From contig SBBT01000025.1 of assembly GCA_005239595.1 (NCBI GenBank), forward strand, positions 1 through 7,724: a DNA stretch of 7,724 nt, in the 5' to 3' direction. The first letter of the stretch is position 1, and each line of letters begins with the position of its first letter. This DNA comes from Candidatus Troglogloeales bacterium. GTDB taxonomy: Bacteria > Nitrospirota > Nitrospiria > SBBL01 > SBBT01. The notes below the pieces were generated by a model. The model was not told where the DNA came from. It did no database searches and worked only from the letters and a program-made list of their open reading frames with translations. This document shows positions 1-5,736 of this stretch, in pieces. Both the position numbers and the translations under genes were made by a program.

Positions 1-36
1 GGACTCGATTTCCTTTGGCTGATATTTTGTTTCCAT
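1..36 (-). CDS. leuS: Start of a divergent gene, possibly leucyl-tRNA synthetase (partial)
   Basis: Read on the minus strand, an ATG at 36-34 opens twelve codons that run off the window edge and translate to METKYQPKEIES. Leucyl-tRNA synthetases typically begin with a short stretch of the form M-x-x-x-Y-x-P-x-E-I-E-x, just before the first conserved KWQ-type segment, and this peptide fits well. Only twelve residues are visible, so the call rests on an N-terminal pattern and not on any catalytic motif. No strong ribosome binding site is seen upstream, only an A-rich stretch beside the start codon. The gene would be transcribed away from the iron operon, with roughly 100 bases between the two genes' promoter regions and starts. 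The start of another aminoacyl-tRNA synthetase or an unrelated protein cannot be excluded. Confidence 0.42.
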   Translation of the reverse strand, partial: METKYQPKEIES

Positions 37-104
37 CTTTTTTCACAAAGGAACAGAGCTGAACGTATCATAGGACTCTTTGATTCTCAAGAATTAAATC
101 GACC

Positions 105-133
105 TTGACAGGCGGTGGGGTGTTGGCTAGAAT
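105..133 (+). promoter_or_regulatory. Sigma-70-type promoter of the fbpABC operon
   Basis: A perfect -35 hexamer TTGACA lies at 105-110, followed by a 17-base spacer and a -10 hexamer TAGAAT (five of six consensus bases) at 128-133. Transcription should begin near position 140. This places the long open frame that extends up to TTG 105 outside the transcript, so the true fbpA start must lie downstream. A Fur box begins right after the predicted transcription start. The element is seen directly in the sequence; its use is inferred. Confidence 0.82.
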
Positions 134-140
134 GGATATT

Positions 141-160
141 GAATTTGATAATCGGTATCA
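141..160 (+). promoter_or_regulatory. Fur box (operator) of the fbpABC operon
   Basis: The 19 bases at 141-159 match the classical Fur box GATAATGATAATCATTATC at 14 of 19 positions. In the 7-1-7 form, TGATAATCGGTATCA at 146-160 matches TGATAATNATTATCA at 12 of 14 positions and has perfect TGATA/TATCA outer arms. It sits directly downstream of the predicted transcription start, where a bound Fur-Fe2+ dimer would block RNA polymerase. A fur gene is encoded in the same window. Confidence 0.82.
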
Positions 161-167
161 TTTAAAG

Positions 168-1205
168 ATGATCATGCCATCATTGCTCCCTCTTCGTGTC
201 ATGCGGCTTTTTCTCCTGCCGTCTGTTTTTCTCCTCCAGCTGGCCGTCTATGCAACGGCGGGGTCCTTCGGCCAGGAGATCGTGGTCTATTCGGCGCGAA
301 ATGAGCAGCTGATCCGGCCGCTTTTTGAGGCGTATACGAGAGAGAGCGGTATCCGGGTACAATTCATCACCGATAAAGAGGGTCCGCTTCTTTCGCGTCT
401 TCAGGCGGAAGGCCCGCACACTGCCGCCGATCTATTGATGACGGTGGATGCTGGAACCCTCTGGTTTGCCGCCAAAGAGGGGCTTCTTCAGCCGGCCGTT
501 TCTCAAGTATTGGACCAAAATATCCCCGAGCATCTGCGTGATCCAGATCGTCGCTGGTTTGGTCTGTCGGTGCGGGCCAGGACCATTGTCTATCACACCG
601 GAAAAGTGGTCACTTCCGATTTGTCTACCTATGAGGCGTTAGCCGATCCCAAATGGCGGGGACGTCTTTGTTTGAGGACGGCAAAGAAGGTTTATAATCA
701 GTCGTTGATTGCGACGATGATCGTTGCACTCGGGACGTCGGAGACGGAAGGTGTTGTACGATCCTGGGTTCGCAACCTGGCGACCGATGTGTTTCCGGAT
801 GACACAAAGGTGATGGAGGCGGTGGCAGCCGGACAGTGCGATGTCGGTGTGGTGAACAGCTATTATTATGGCCGTCTCATGCAGAAGCGGCCGGATTTGC
901 CGCTCAAACTTTATTGGCCGAACCAGAATGATCGTGGCGTCCATGTGAACATATCGGGTGCAGGGGTGACCCGTTATGCACGGCATGCCAGGGAGGCTAT
1001 CGCGTTGTTGGAATGGCTCTCGTCCGAAAAAGGCCAGCATCTGTTTTCCGATCTGAATCTTGAATATCCCGCCAATCCCAGCGTGGCGCCGGATCCGGTC
1101 GTCTCCTCCTGGGGTTCATTTAAACAAGACCGGATGCCCGTATTTAAGGCAGGCGCATTGCAGGGGGATGCGATTCGGTTGATGGATCGCGCCGGTTATA
1201 AATAA
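168..1205 (+). CDS. fbpA: Ferric-iron ABC transporter, periplasmic substrate-binding protein (FbpA/FutA type)
   Basis: This periplasmic protein should bind Fe3+ and deliver it to the permease encoded next. From ATG 168 it has 345 residues, a normal length for the family. Residues 1-31 form a signal peptide: basic residues at 10 and 13, a hydrophobic core around 14-28, and likely cleavage after A-T-A at 31. The mature part begins with the family's opening strand and VYSAR motif (Tyr41). Other tyrosines sit where family members coordinate iron: VYHTG (Tyr142) and the triple tyrosine in NSYYYGRL (232-234). KVYNQS near 176 is also family-typical. The start is chosen because TTG 105 is the -35 box and ATG 132 lies within the -10; ATG 174 or 201 are possible alternatives, and none has a clear ribosome binding site. 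Two cysteines (168 and 224) could form a disulfide. The Fur box upstream supports iron over other ligands of this fold such as thiamine or polyamines. Confidence 0.9.
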   Translation: MIMPSLLPLRVMRLFLLPSVFLLQLAVYATAGSFGQEIVVYSARNEQLIRPLFEAYTRESGIRVQFITDKEGPLLSRLQAEGPHTAADLLMTVDAGTLWFAAKEGLLQPAVSQVLDQNIPEHLRDPDRRWFGLSVRARTIVYHTGKVVTSDLSTYEALADPKWRGRLCLRTAKKVYNQSLIATMIVALGTSETEGVVRSWVRNLATDVFPDDTKVMEAVAAGQCDVGVVNSYYYGRLMQKRPDLPLKLYWPNQNDRGVHVNISGAGVTRYARHAREAIALLEWLSSEKGQHLFSDLNLEYPANPSVAPDPVVSSWGSFKQDRMPVFKAGALQGDAIRLMDRAGYK

Positions 1206-1272
1206 GTCCCTCATCTGCTGGACGTTTTCGGCGGGTTTCTGATGCTTTGTTGATCGCCTCCGTTAGGCAAAA

Positions 1273-2928
1273 ATGGATCTGAAAATGGATGGATACACTT
1301 TAGGCCGTTGGCGGTTGGCAGTCGTCCTGCCTGCTTTCTTGGTTTTGATTCCGCTGGCGGTTCTCTTCTCTTCGTTCCTGGTGCCATCTGACGGCGTTTG
1401 GCAGCATTTGATTGATACCGTCCTAATGGAGCTCTTATTAAACACGTTCTGGTTGGTGGCGGGGGTTGGCATCGGCACGACGTTGTTGGGGGTCAGCCTT
1501 GCGTGGCTGACAGGCGTATGCGATTTTCCGGGTCGGAAACTGTTTGATTGGGCCCTGTTGCTGCCGCTATCGATTCCCCCCTATGTGATGGCGTTTGTCG
1601 GTGTCGGGCTTCTTGATTTTACAGGGCCGATTCAGACCCAACTGCGTGTCTGGTTTGGGCCGATTTGGCTTCCCAAAATTCGCTCTGGCGGCGGCCTGAT
1701 TTTGGTCATGACGCTCGCCCTTTATCCGTATGTTTATGCCATTGCAAGGAATGCCTTTATCTCCCAGGGTCTCAATATGTTGGAAGTGGCGCAGTCGTTG
1801 GGTCATAGCCGGTTTAGTGGATTCCTACGCGCTGCCCTGCCGATCGCCCGCCCGGCGGTGATCGCCGGTCTGATGCTCGCCCTGATGGAGGCCATCGCCG
1901 ATTTCGGAGCGGTCTCTATTTTTAATTACGACACCTTCACGACCGCGATTTATAAGGCCTGGTTTGGTTTTTACTCCCTTGCCGCCGCGGCGCAGTTGTC
2001 ATCGTTGTTGGTGCTGATGGTTTTTGCGATGCTCCTTCTGGCCCGGCGGTTTCGTCCGCCTTATATATCGCCTCGGAAAAATGTGGTTCATGGTGAACGA
2101 ATCAGGCTTTCGGGCGTGTTTCGCCTGTTGGCTTTTGCTTATGCCGCTATGGTGTTTTCTGCCGCTTTTGTGGTGCCGTTGGCCCAGATTGTTTTATGGG
2201 CGATCGGTCAAGCCCCCAGAGATTTGGATCGCCGTTTTATCGAAATATTCGGCCGATCCCTGTTCCTCGGAGGGGTGTCGGCCCTGCTCGTCTCGGCTTC
2301 TGCCCTTCTTCTGGTCTATGCAAGAAAGTTGAAAGGAGATCTGCTCACGCGTGTGACCGTTCGATTGTCGACGTTAGGATATGCCCTTCCCGGTTCTGTC
2401 TTAGCCGTCGGTCTTTTTATCCCGCTCATCTGGCTGGACCGAAAAATCGTCGGTTGGGCAGAGGCCCTGTTTCATCTGAAGCTCGGCTTTTTTCTAACGG
2501 GGACCCTCGTTGCCATGCTGTTAGGGTATCTCGTCCGTTTTCTTGCGGTGGCCCACGGTTCTCTCGACAGCGAGATGCGCCAGATTCCAAACAGCATGGA
2601 TGAGGCAGCCAAAAGCCTTGGTTTAACCACAAAAAACCGTTTGAGAAAGGTTTATTTCCCCCTGTTGCGGGGCGGGTTGTTGACCGCCGCCACGTTGGTG
2701 TTTGTGGATGTCATGAAGGAGATGCCGATTACGTTGATGACCCGTCCTTTTGGGTGGGATACGTTGTCTGTGCGGATTTTCGAAATGACATCAGAGGGGG
2801 AATGGGAACGCGCTGCCCTGCCGGCGCTCGCCTTGATTGCGGCCGGACTCGTGCCGGTACTGTTGTTAACCAGGCTGCATTTTAGATTGGGACCTTATGG
2901 CCGGCCGGCCAGGAGAGATTATGGATAG
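1273..2928 (+). CDS. fbpB: Ferric-iron ABC transporter permease, fused two-domain (FbpB type)
   Basis: This inner-membrane permease has 551 residues and two tandem binding-protein-dependent transport domains, as is usual for FbpB-type iron permeases, in which one polypeptide replaces a permease dimer. About twelve hydrophobic helices are evident. Each half carries a cytoplasmic EAA loop that docks the ATPase: the first at about 171-190 (EVAQSLGHSR then F..F..AALP), the second at about 443-462 (DEAAKSLGL then a Y-F-P-L-L ending). The second loop is followed by KEMPITLMTRPFG, typical of this subfamily. The start at ATG 1273 has a weak AGG five bases upstream; ATG 1285 is an alternative that would shorten the protein by four residues. 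The 67-base gap after fbpA shows no convincing terminator, and the stop codon lies inside the ATPase gene, so the three genes form one operon. Confidence 0.92.
   Translation: MDLKMDGYTLGRWRLAVVLPAFLVLIPLAVLFSSFLVPSDGVWQHLIDTVLMELLLNTFWLVAGVGIGTTLLGVSLAWLTGVCDFPGRKLFDWALLLPLSIPPYVMAFVGVGLLDFTGPIQTQLRVWFGPIWLPKIRSGGGLILVMTLALYPYVYAIARNAFISQGLNMLEVAQSLGHSRFSGFLRAALPIARPAVIAGLMLALMEAIADFGAVSIFNYDTFTTAIYKAWFGFYSLAAAAQLSSLLVLMVFAMLLLARRFRPPYISPRKNVVHGERIRLSGVFRLLAFAYAAMVFSAAFVVPLAQIVLWAIGQAPRDLDRRFIEIFGRSLFLGGVSALLVSASALLLVYARKLKGDLLTRVTVRLSTLGYALPGSVLAVGLFIPLIWLDRKIVGWAEALFHLKLGFFLTGTLVAMLLGYLVRFLAVAHGSLDSEMRQIPNSMDEAAKSLGLTTKNRLRKVYFPLLRGGLLTAATLVFVDVMKEMPITLMTRPFGWDTLSVRIFEMTSEGEWERAALPALALIAAGLVPVLLLTRLHFRLGPYGRPARRDYG
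2911..2917 (+). promoter_or_regulatory. Ribosome binding site that sets the fbpC start
   Basis: AGGAGAG lies within the last codons of the permease gene, with AGGAG five bases before ATG 2921. An upstream in-frame ATG at 2897 lacks such a site and would add eight residues not expected in the family, so translation should start at 2921. Confidence 0.8.
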
Positions 2929-3979
2929 CGTGATTGAGCTTCGGTCGATTTCCAAGACCTACCCTGGAAATGCCAGGCCGGCGGTGGCGGAAATTTCGTT
3001 TTCAGTTCATCAAGGGGAGATTATGGCGCTTTTGGGGCCGAGCGGCAGTGGAAAAACGACGTTGCTCCGCCTGATTGCCGGTTTTGAGGCCCCTGATAAG
3101 GGAGCGGTTCTTCTAAGAGGAAGAGAGGTGAGTAGCCCTGATCGTTCCTTCCCGCCCGAAAAACGGGGTATCGGAATGGTGTTCCAGGATTATGCCCTTT
3201 TCCCACATCTGACCGTGGAGGAAAATGTCGCCTTTGGGCTTGCTGGTCTTGACCGTGATGTTAGAACGAAAAAGGTACGCGACGTGATTCATCTGGTTGG
3301 CCTGACCCATTTGATGCACCGATATTCCCATGAGCTTTCCGGAGGGGAGCAGCAGCGGGCGGCCCTTGCCCGCGCATTGGCCCCGGACCCCGTGATGATC
3401 CTGTTGGATGAGCCTTTTAGCAATCTCGATCAGCATATGCGGGAAGAGATGCGCTGTGAAGTGTCGGCCATCTTGCGACGAACGGGGAGCACCGCCATCC
3501 TGGTGACGCATGATCACGATGAGGCCTTTGCCATGGCGGATAAAATTGCCGTGTTAAATCAGGGCCGTCTCGAACAGGTGGATGTCCCCGACATGATCTA
3601 TCATCTTCCTGCCACCCCCTTCGTGGCGACGTTTGTGGGCCAGGCCGATTTTATTGCCGGGGTGATTCAGGAGGGGGTTGTTCGTACGGAGATCGGTTGT
3701 TTCCCCGATCCTCTTTGCTTGCCCTCAGGGACGGAGGTGGTGGTGATGATCCGCCCCGACGATATTGATCTTCTTCCGAATGAGAATGGCGTAGCGGTCG
3801 TGAAAAGCCGCTTGTTTAAGGGAGATGAGAATCTCTACGCCGTTTCGCTTTCTTCGGGGCAATCGCTCCATAGCAGCCAGCATTCCCTGACCGTCTATCC
3901 GGAAGGGGCGAAGGTTGACCTGTCGCTGAAGGTGACCCACACGGTTCTTTTTAAGTCGGGTGACGTAAAAATTTCTTGA
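2921..3979 (+). CDS. fbpC: Ferric-iron ABC transporter ATP-binding protein (FbpC type)
   Basis: This cytoplasmic ATPase powers the FbpAB transporter. At 352 residues it has the usual length for an importer ATPase with a C-terminal regulatory (TOBE) domain. All nucleotide-binding motifs are intact: Walker A GPSGSGKTT at 39-47, Q-loop glutamine 89 in FQDYALFPHLT, signature LSGGEQQR at 139-146, Walker B MILLDEP at 159-165, D-loop SNLD at 167-170, and switch histidine 197 in LVTHDHDEA. Residues from about 240 onward form the TOBE region with the IRPDDI strand. The first eight bases overlap the end of fbpB, which suggests translational coupling. The stop codon TGA shares bases with the -35 box of the fur promoter, so no terminator separates them and read-through into fur is likely. 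Family motifs alone do not separate iron from spermidine or sulfate ATPases; the partners and Fur box do. Confidence 0.92.
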   Translation: MDSVIELRSISKTYPGNARPAVAEISFSVHQGEIMALLGPSGSGKTTLLRLIAGFEAPDKGAVLLRGREVSSPDRSFPPEKRGIGMVFQDYALFPHLTVEENVAFGLAGLDRDVRTKKVRDVIHLVGLTHLMHRYSHELSGGEQQRAALARALAPDPVMILLDEPFSNLDQHMREEMRCEVSAILRRTGSTAILVTHDHDEAFAMADKIAVLNQGRLEQVDVPDMIYHLPATPFVATFVGQADFIAGVIQEGVVRTEIGCFPDPLCLPSGTEVVVMIRPDDIDLLPNENGVAVVKSRLFKGDENLYAVSLSSGQSLHSSQHSLTVYPEGAKVDLSLKVTHTVLFKSGDVKIS

Positions 3980-4004
3980 CAACAACGAAGCGGCCTGATA
4001 ATAT
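3976..4004 (+). promoter_or_regulatory. Sigma-70-type promoter of fur
   Basis: A perfect TTGACA lies at 3976-3981, overlapping the fbpC stop codon. With a 17-base spacer the -10 is TAATAT at 3999-4004 (four of six); GATAAT at 3997-4002 is a better hexamer but leaves only 15 bases. Either way transcription should start near 4009-4012, at the edge of the Fur box. The layout copies that of the fbpA promoter. Confidence 0.72.
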
Positions 4005-4010
4005 TAATTT

Positions 4011-4031
4011 TGATACTCATTCTCATTATCA
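4011..4031 (+). promoter_or_regulatory. Fur box (operator) of the fur gene
   Basis: Bases 4012-4030 match the 19-base Fur consensus at 15 of 19 positions. The site can be read as two overlapping 7-1-7 boxes offset by six bases (4011-4025 and 4017-4031), the arrangement expected for two Fur dimers. It lies just after the predicted transcription start and ends one base before an in-frame ATG at 4032. It indicates autoregulation of fur and iron control of the downstream porin. Confidence 0.87.
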
Positions 4032-4046
4032 ATGTTGAGGCCAGAT

Positions 4047-4053
4047 GAGGAGG
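4047..4053 (+). promoter_or_regulatory. Ribosome binding site that sets the fur start
   Basis: GAGGAGG lies two bases before ATG 4056; using its first half, GAGG leaves a normal five-base spacing. The in-frame ATG at 4032 directly follows the Fur box and has no such site, so 4056 is the supported start. Confidence 0.72.
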
Positions 4054-4055
4054 CT

Positions 4056-4514
4056 ATGAAGGCGGAGGATTTACTGCAGGGGCATATTGTCAGCCATCAT
4101 CTGAAAATAACGAAGGAACGTAACGCCGTTCTTCGCGCCCTGATAGATGCCACGGAGACAGAGCGCCATGTGACCGCGGAAGAGCTGTATCAGAAGATGA
4201 AGAAGAAAGGCTCTCCCATCGGTTTTGCGACGGTCTATCGGACATTAAACCTGTTTTGCGAATGCAAGTTGGCGGAACAGCGGCAGTTTGGCGACGGACA
4301 TGCCCGTTATGAACTGACCTACAACGTCGGCCATCATGATCACTTAATCTGCACCGAATGCCATAAAATTATTGAGTTTGAGAATCTGTTGATCGAACAA
4401 CAGCAGGACAAGGTCGCCAAGAAACATCACTTTACGGTTTATAGCCATAAACTGGAGCTGTACGGTCTTTGTTCGGAGTGTAGCAAGATTCAAAACAAGG
4501 GAAAGAAGCGATAA
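4056..4514 (+). CDS. fur: Ferric uptake regulator Fur
   Basis: This cytoplasmic iron-sensing repressor has 152 residues, the usual Fur length. The N-terminal winged helix holds the recognition helix with GFATVYRTL at 56-64. The C-terminal dimerisation domain carries the Fur hallmark HHDHLICTEC: histidines 93, 94 and 96 with Asp95 for metal binding, and Cys99/Cys102 as the first structural-zinc pair. The second pair, Cys139/Cys142 in CSEC, is also present. The HHDH run and EF motif (EFEN at 107-110) favour Fur over Zur or PerR, though motifs cannot fully separate these. Cys68 and Cys70 are extra cysteines outside the zinc pairs. The gene has its own promoter with a Fur box and lies directly after the iron transporter. 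Only 68 bases without an obvious terminator separate it from the porin gene, so the two are probably cotranscribed. Confidence 0.94.
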   Translation: MKAEDLLQGHIVSHHLKITKERNAVLRALIDATETERHVTAEELYQKMKKKGSPIGFATVYRTLNLFCECKLAEQRQFGDGHARYELTYNVGHHDHLICTECHKIIEFENLLIEQQQDKVAKKHHFTVYSHKLELYGLCSECSKIQNKGKKR

Positions 4515-4568
4515 AGCTGCGTTTAAGGTCAATCGGCGTGGCCGGGCAAAACCATTATTGGAAAAATC

Positions 4569-4576
4569 AAGGAGGG
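4569..4576 (+). promoter_or_regulatory. Strong ribosome binding site of the porin gene
   Basis: AAGGAGGG lies six bases before ATG 4583, close to the ideal Shine-Dalgarno sequence and spacing. It decides this start over the in-frame GTG at 4538, and ATG 4583 also opens a clean signal peptide. Confidence 0.88.
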
Positions 4577-4582
4577 AAAGAG

Positions 4583-5692
4583 ATGTTCGTTATTAGAAAG
4601 GCTTGGTTGTTGGGTGCGTGGGTGTTGATGTCTACTTCCTCGTCATGGGCCATGGAGATAGAGGGGAAGGGGGATGCCGCAGGGAAGCTGACGTGGCATG
4701 GATATGGGGAGCTGCATTATAACAGTCCGAAAGGTTCTTCCGTCCCGAAAGATGGCGATCCCGCGATTATGGATTTCCACCGGATGGTCTGGGGGTTGTC
4801 CTACCATTGGAATGACCAGATAAGTCTGCATACCGAGATTGACTTTGAGCATGCGGCCAAGGCCGACGATCTGGAGTTGGAATACGCGTATGTTGATTTC
4901 CTCCTGACCCCTGCCGTAAATCTTCGGATGGGCGCGGTTTTGATGCCGGTCGGACCGTTAAACGAGTTTCATGAGCCGCCCCTCTTCTATAGCGTGGAGC
5001 GGCCTTATGTGCAAAGAACCATTATTCCAACGACCTGGCAGGAAGGGGGTTTTGGTATTTTCGGATCGCCGCTTGACGGGGCGTTTAAATACAGGCTCTA
5101 TTATGTTTCAACGCTGGATGCCTCGAACTTCACGGCCGAAGACGGTATCCGTAAGGGGCGCGGAAAGCTGAAGGAAGAGAAGTCGAATGATAAGGCGCTC
5201 ACAGGCCGTATTGAGTTTGTGGCCGTTCCCGGTCTGACGTTAGGAGGTTCCGGCTATAAGGGGGGGGGTAACGTTGTGGACGTGGAGGTTTCGATTCTAG
5301 AGGGAGACTTCCGTTACCGGATCGGCGGTCTGGACATTCAAGGGACCTATGCGGCGATTGACATAGATGGAGCGCAGAAAATCACGGGCAAAACCGTCGG
5401 TTCCAAAATGGTTGGCTGGACCGGGGAGGTGGCCTATCATCTTCTTCCACACTTCTATGAAAATACGAAAAAGGACATGGTCCTCTTTGTCCGTTGGGAG
5501 GAATTTAACACACAGAAGGAAGTGGTATCCGGCGCAACCGCCGACCCGAAAAATGATCGGGAGGTGTGGACCTATGGGGTTGCCTATTATCCGGTTTCCG
5601 ATATTGCCGTGAAGACCGATGTGGAAAACTGGAAAAGCGCGGCAGGGGAACGCGATCAGCGAGTCAATGTCGGTCTGGCCTATATGTTTTAG
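4583..5692 (+). CDS. Porin-like outer-membrane beta-barrel protein
   Basis: This 369-residue protein probably forms an outer-membrane channel. Residues 1-23 are a signal peptide: Arg5 and Lys6, a hydrophobic core, and cleavage after S-W-A. The mature chain has alternating amphipathic strands, no cysteine, and ends in YMF, with the terminal phenylalanine expected of a barrel recognised by the BAM machinery. The segment at about 115-161, with MPVGPLNEFHEPP, a V-E-R-P stretch, IIPTTWQEGG and FGIFG, resembles barrel proteins related to the phosphate-selective porin OprO/OprP group. The substrate is not evident from sequence; its place behind fur and its Fur box suggests iron or small ferric chelates, which is inference. 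No plug or TonB box is seen, so it is not a TonB-dependent receptor. A G9 run interrupts the reading frame's composition near residues 226-229 and could make expression switchable. A hairpin terminator follows the stop codon. Confidence 0.75.
   Translation: MFVIRKAWLLGAWVLMSTSSSWAMEIEGKGDAAGKLTWHGYGELHYNSPKGSSVPKDGDPAIMDFHRMVWGLSYHWNDQISLHTEIDFEHAAKADDLELEYAYVDFLLTPAVNLRMGAVLMPVGPLNEFHEPPLFYSVERPYVQRTIIPTTWQEGGFGIFGSPLDGAFKYRLYYVSTLDASNFTAEDGIRKGRGKLKEEKSNDKALTGRIEFVAVPGLTLGGSGYKGGGNVVDVEVSILEGDFRYRIGGLDIQGTYAAIDIDGAQKITGKTVGSKMVGWTGEVAYHLLPHFYENTKKDMVLFVRWEEFNTQKEVVSGATADPKNDREVWTYGVAYYPVSDIAVKTDVENWKSAAGERDQRVNVGLAYMF
5260..5268 (+). repeat. Poly-G tract (G9) inside the porin gene
   Basis: Nine consecutive G residues encode the end of a lysine codon and three glycines. 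With one G fewer the shifted frame stops at TAG 5298-5300; with one G more it stops at once at TAA 5269-5271. Homopolymeric G runs of this length in surface-protein genes are known hot spots for slipped-strand mispairing and on/off phase variation. Whether this tract varies cannot be told from one sequence. Confidence 0.6.
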
Positions 5693-5706
5693 TCTTTAGC
5701 CGGTGT

Positions 5707-5736
5707 GGGGCAACGTAACGGTTGCCCCTTTGTTTT
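5707..5736 (+). terminator. Rho-independent terminator after the porin gene
   Basis: GGGGCAAC at 5707-5714 pairs perfectly with GTTGCCCC at 5721-5728 around a six-base loop, followed by TTTGTTTT at 5729-5736. It starts 14 bases after the porin stop. An ATG begins at 5737, directly after the T tract, so the hairpin also sits where the next gene would need its leader. The tail is interrupted by one G, so termination may be partial. Confidence 0.78.

Noticed and set aside
10..53. Eight-base inverted repeat TTCCTTTG/CAAAGGAA as a terminator
   Set aside because: The loop is 28 bases and the left arm lies within the probable divergent coding sequence; not a plausible hairpin terminator.
105..167. 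N-terminal extension of fbpA from TTG 105 or ATG 132
   Set aside because: TTG 105 is the -35 hexamer, ATG 132 overlaps the -10, and the Fur box lies in between; the signal peptide begins only after 168.
639..1040. Minus-strand open frame opposite fbpA
   Set aside because: Entirely inside a well-supported gene, with no recognisable motif or ribosome binding site; a shadow frame.
1206..1272. Terminator or promoter between fbpA and fbpB
   Set aside because: No stable stem with a T tract and no hexamer pair; treated as an ordinary intra-operon gap.
2897..2920. fbpC start at ATG 2897
   Set aside because: No ribosome binding site, while ATG 2921 has AGGAG at five-base spacing and gives the family's normal N-terminus.
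4032..4055. fur start at ATG 4032
   Set aside because: It abuts the Fur box and transcription start and lacks a ribosome binding site; ATG 4056 has GAGGAGG upstream.
4538..4582. Porin start at GTG 4538
   Set aside because: The extension is polar and would bury the signal peptide; the strong AAGGAGGG serves ATG 4583.
5722..5736. ApbE fusion start at TTG 5722
   Set aside because: It lies in the right arm of the terminator hairpin and adds residues without family support.
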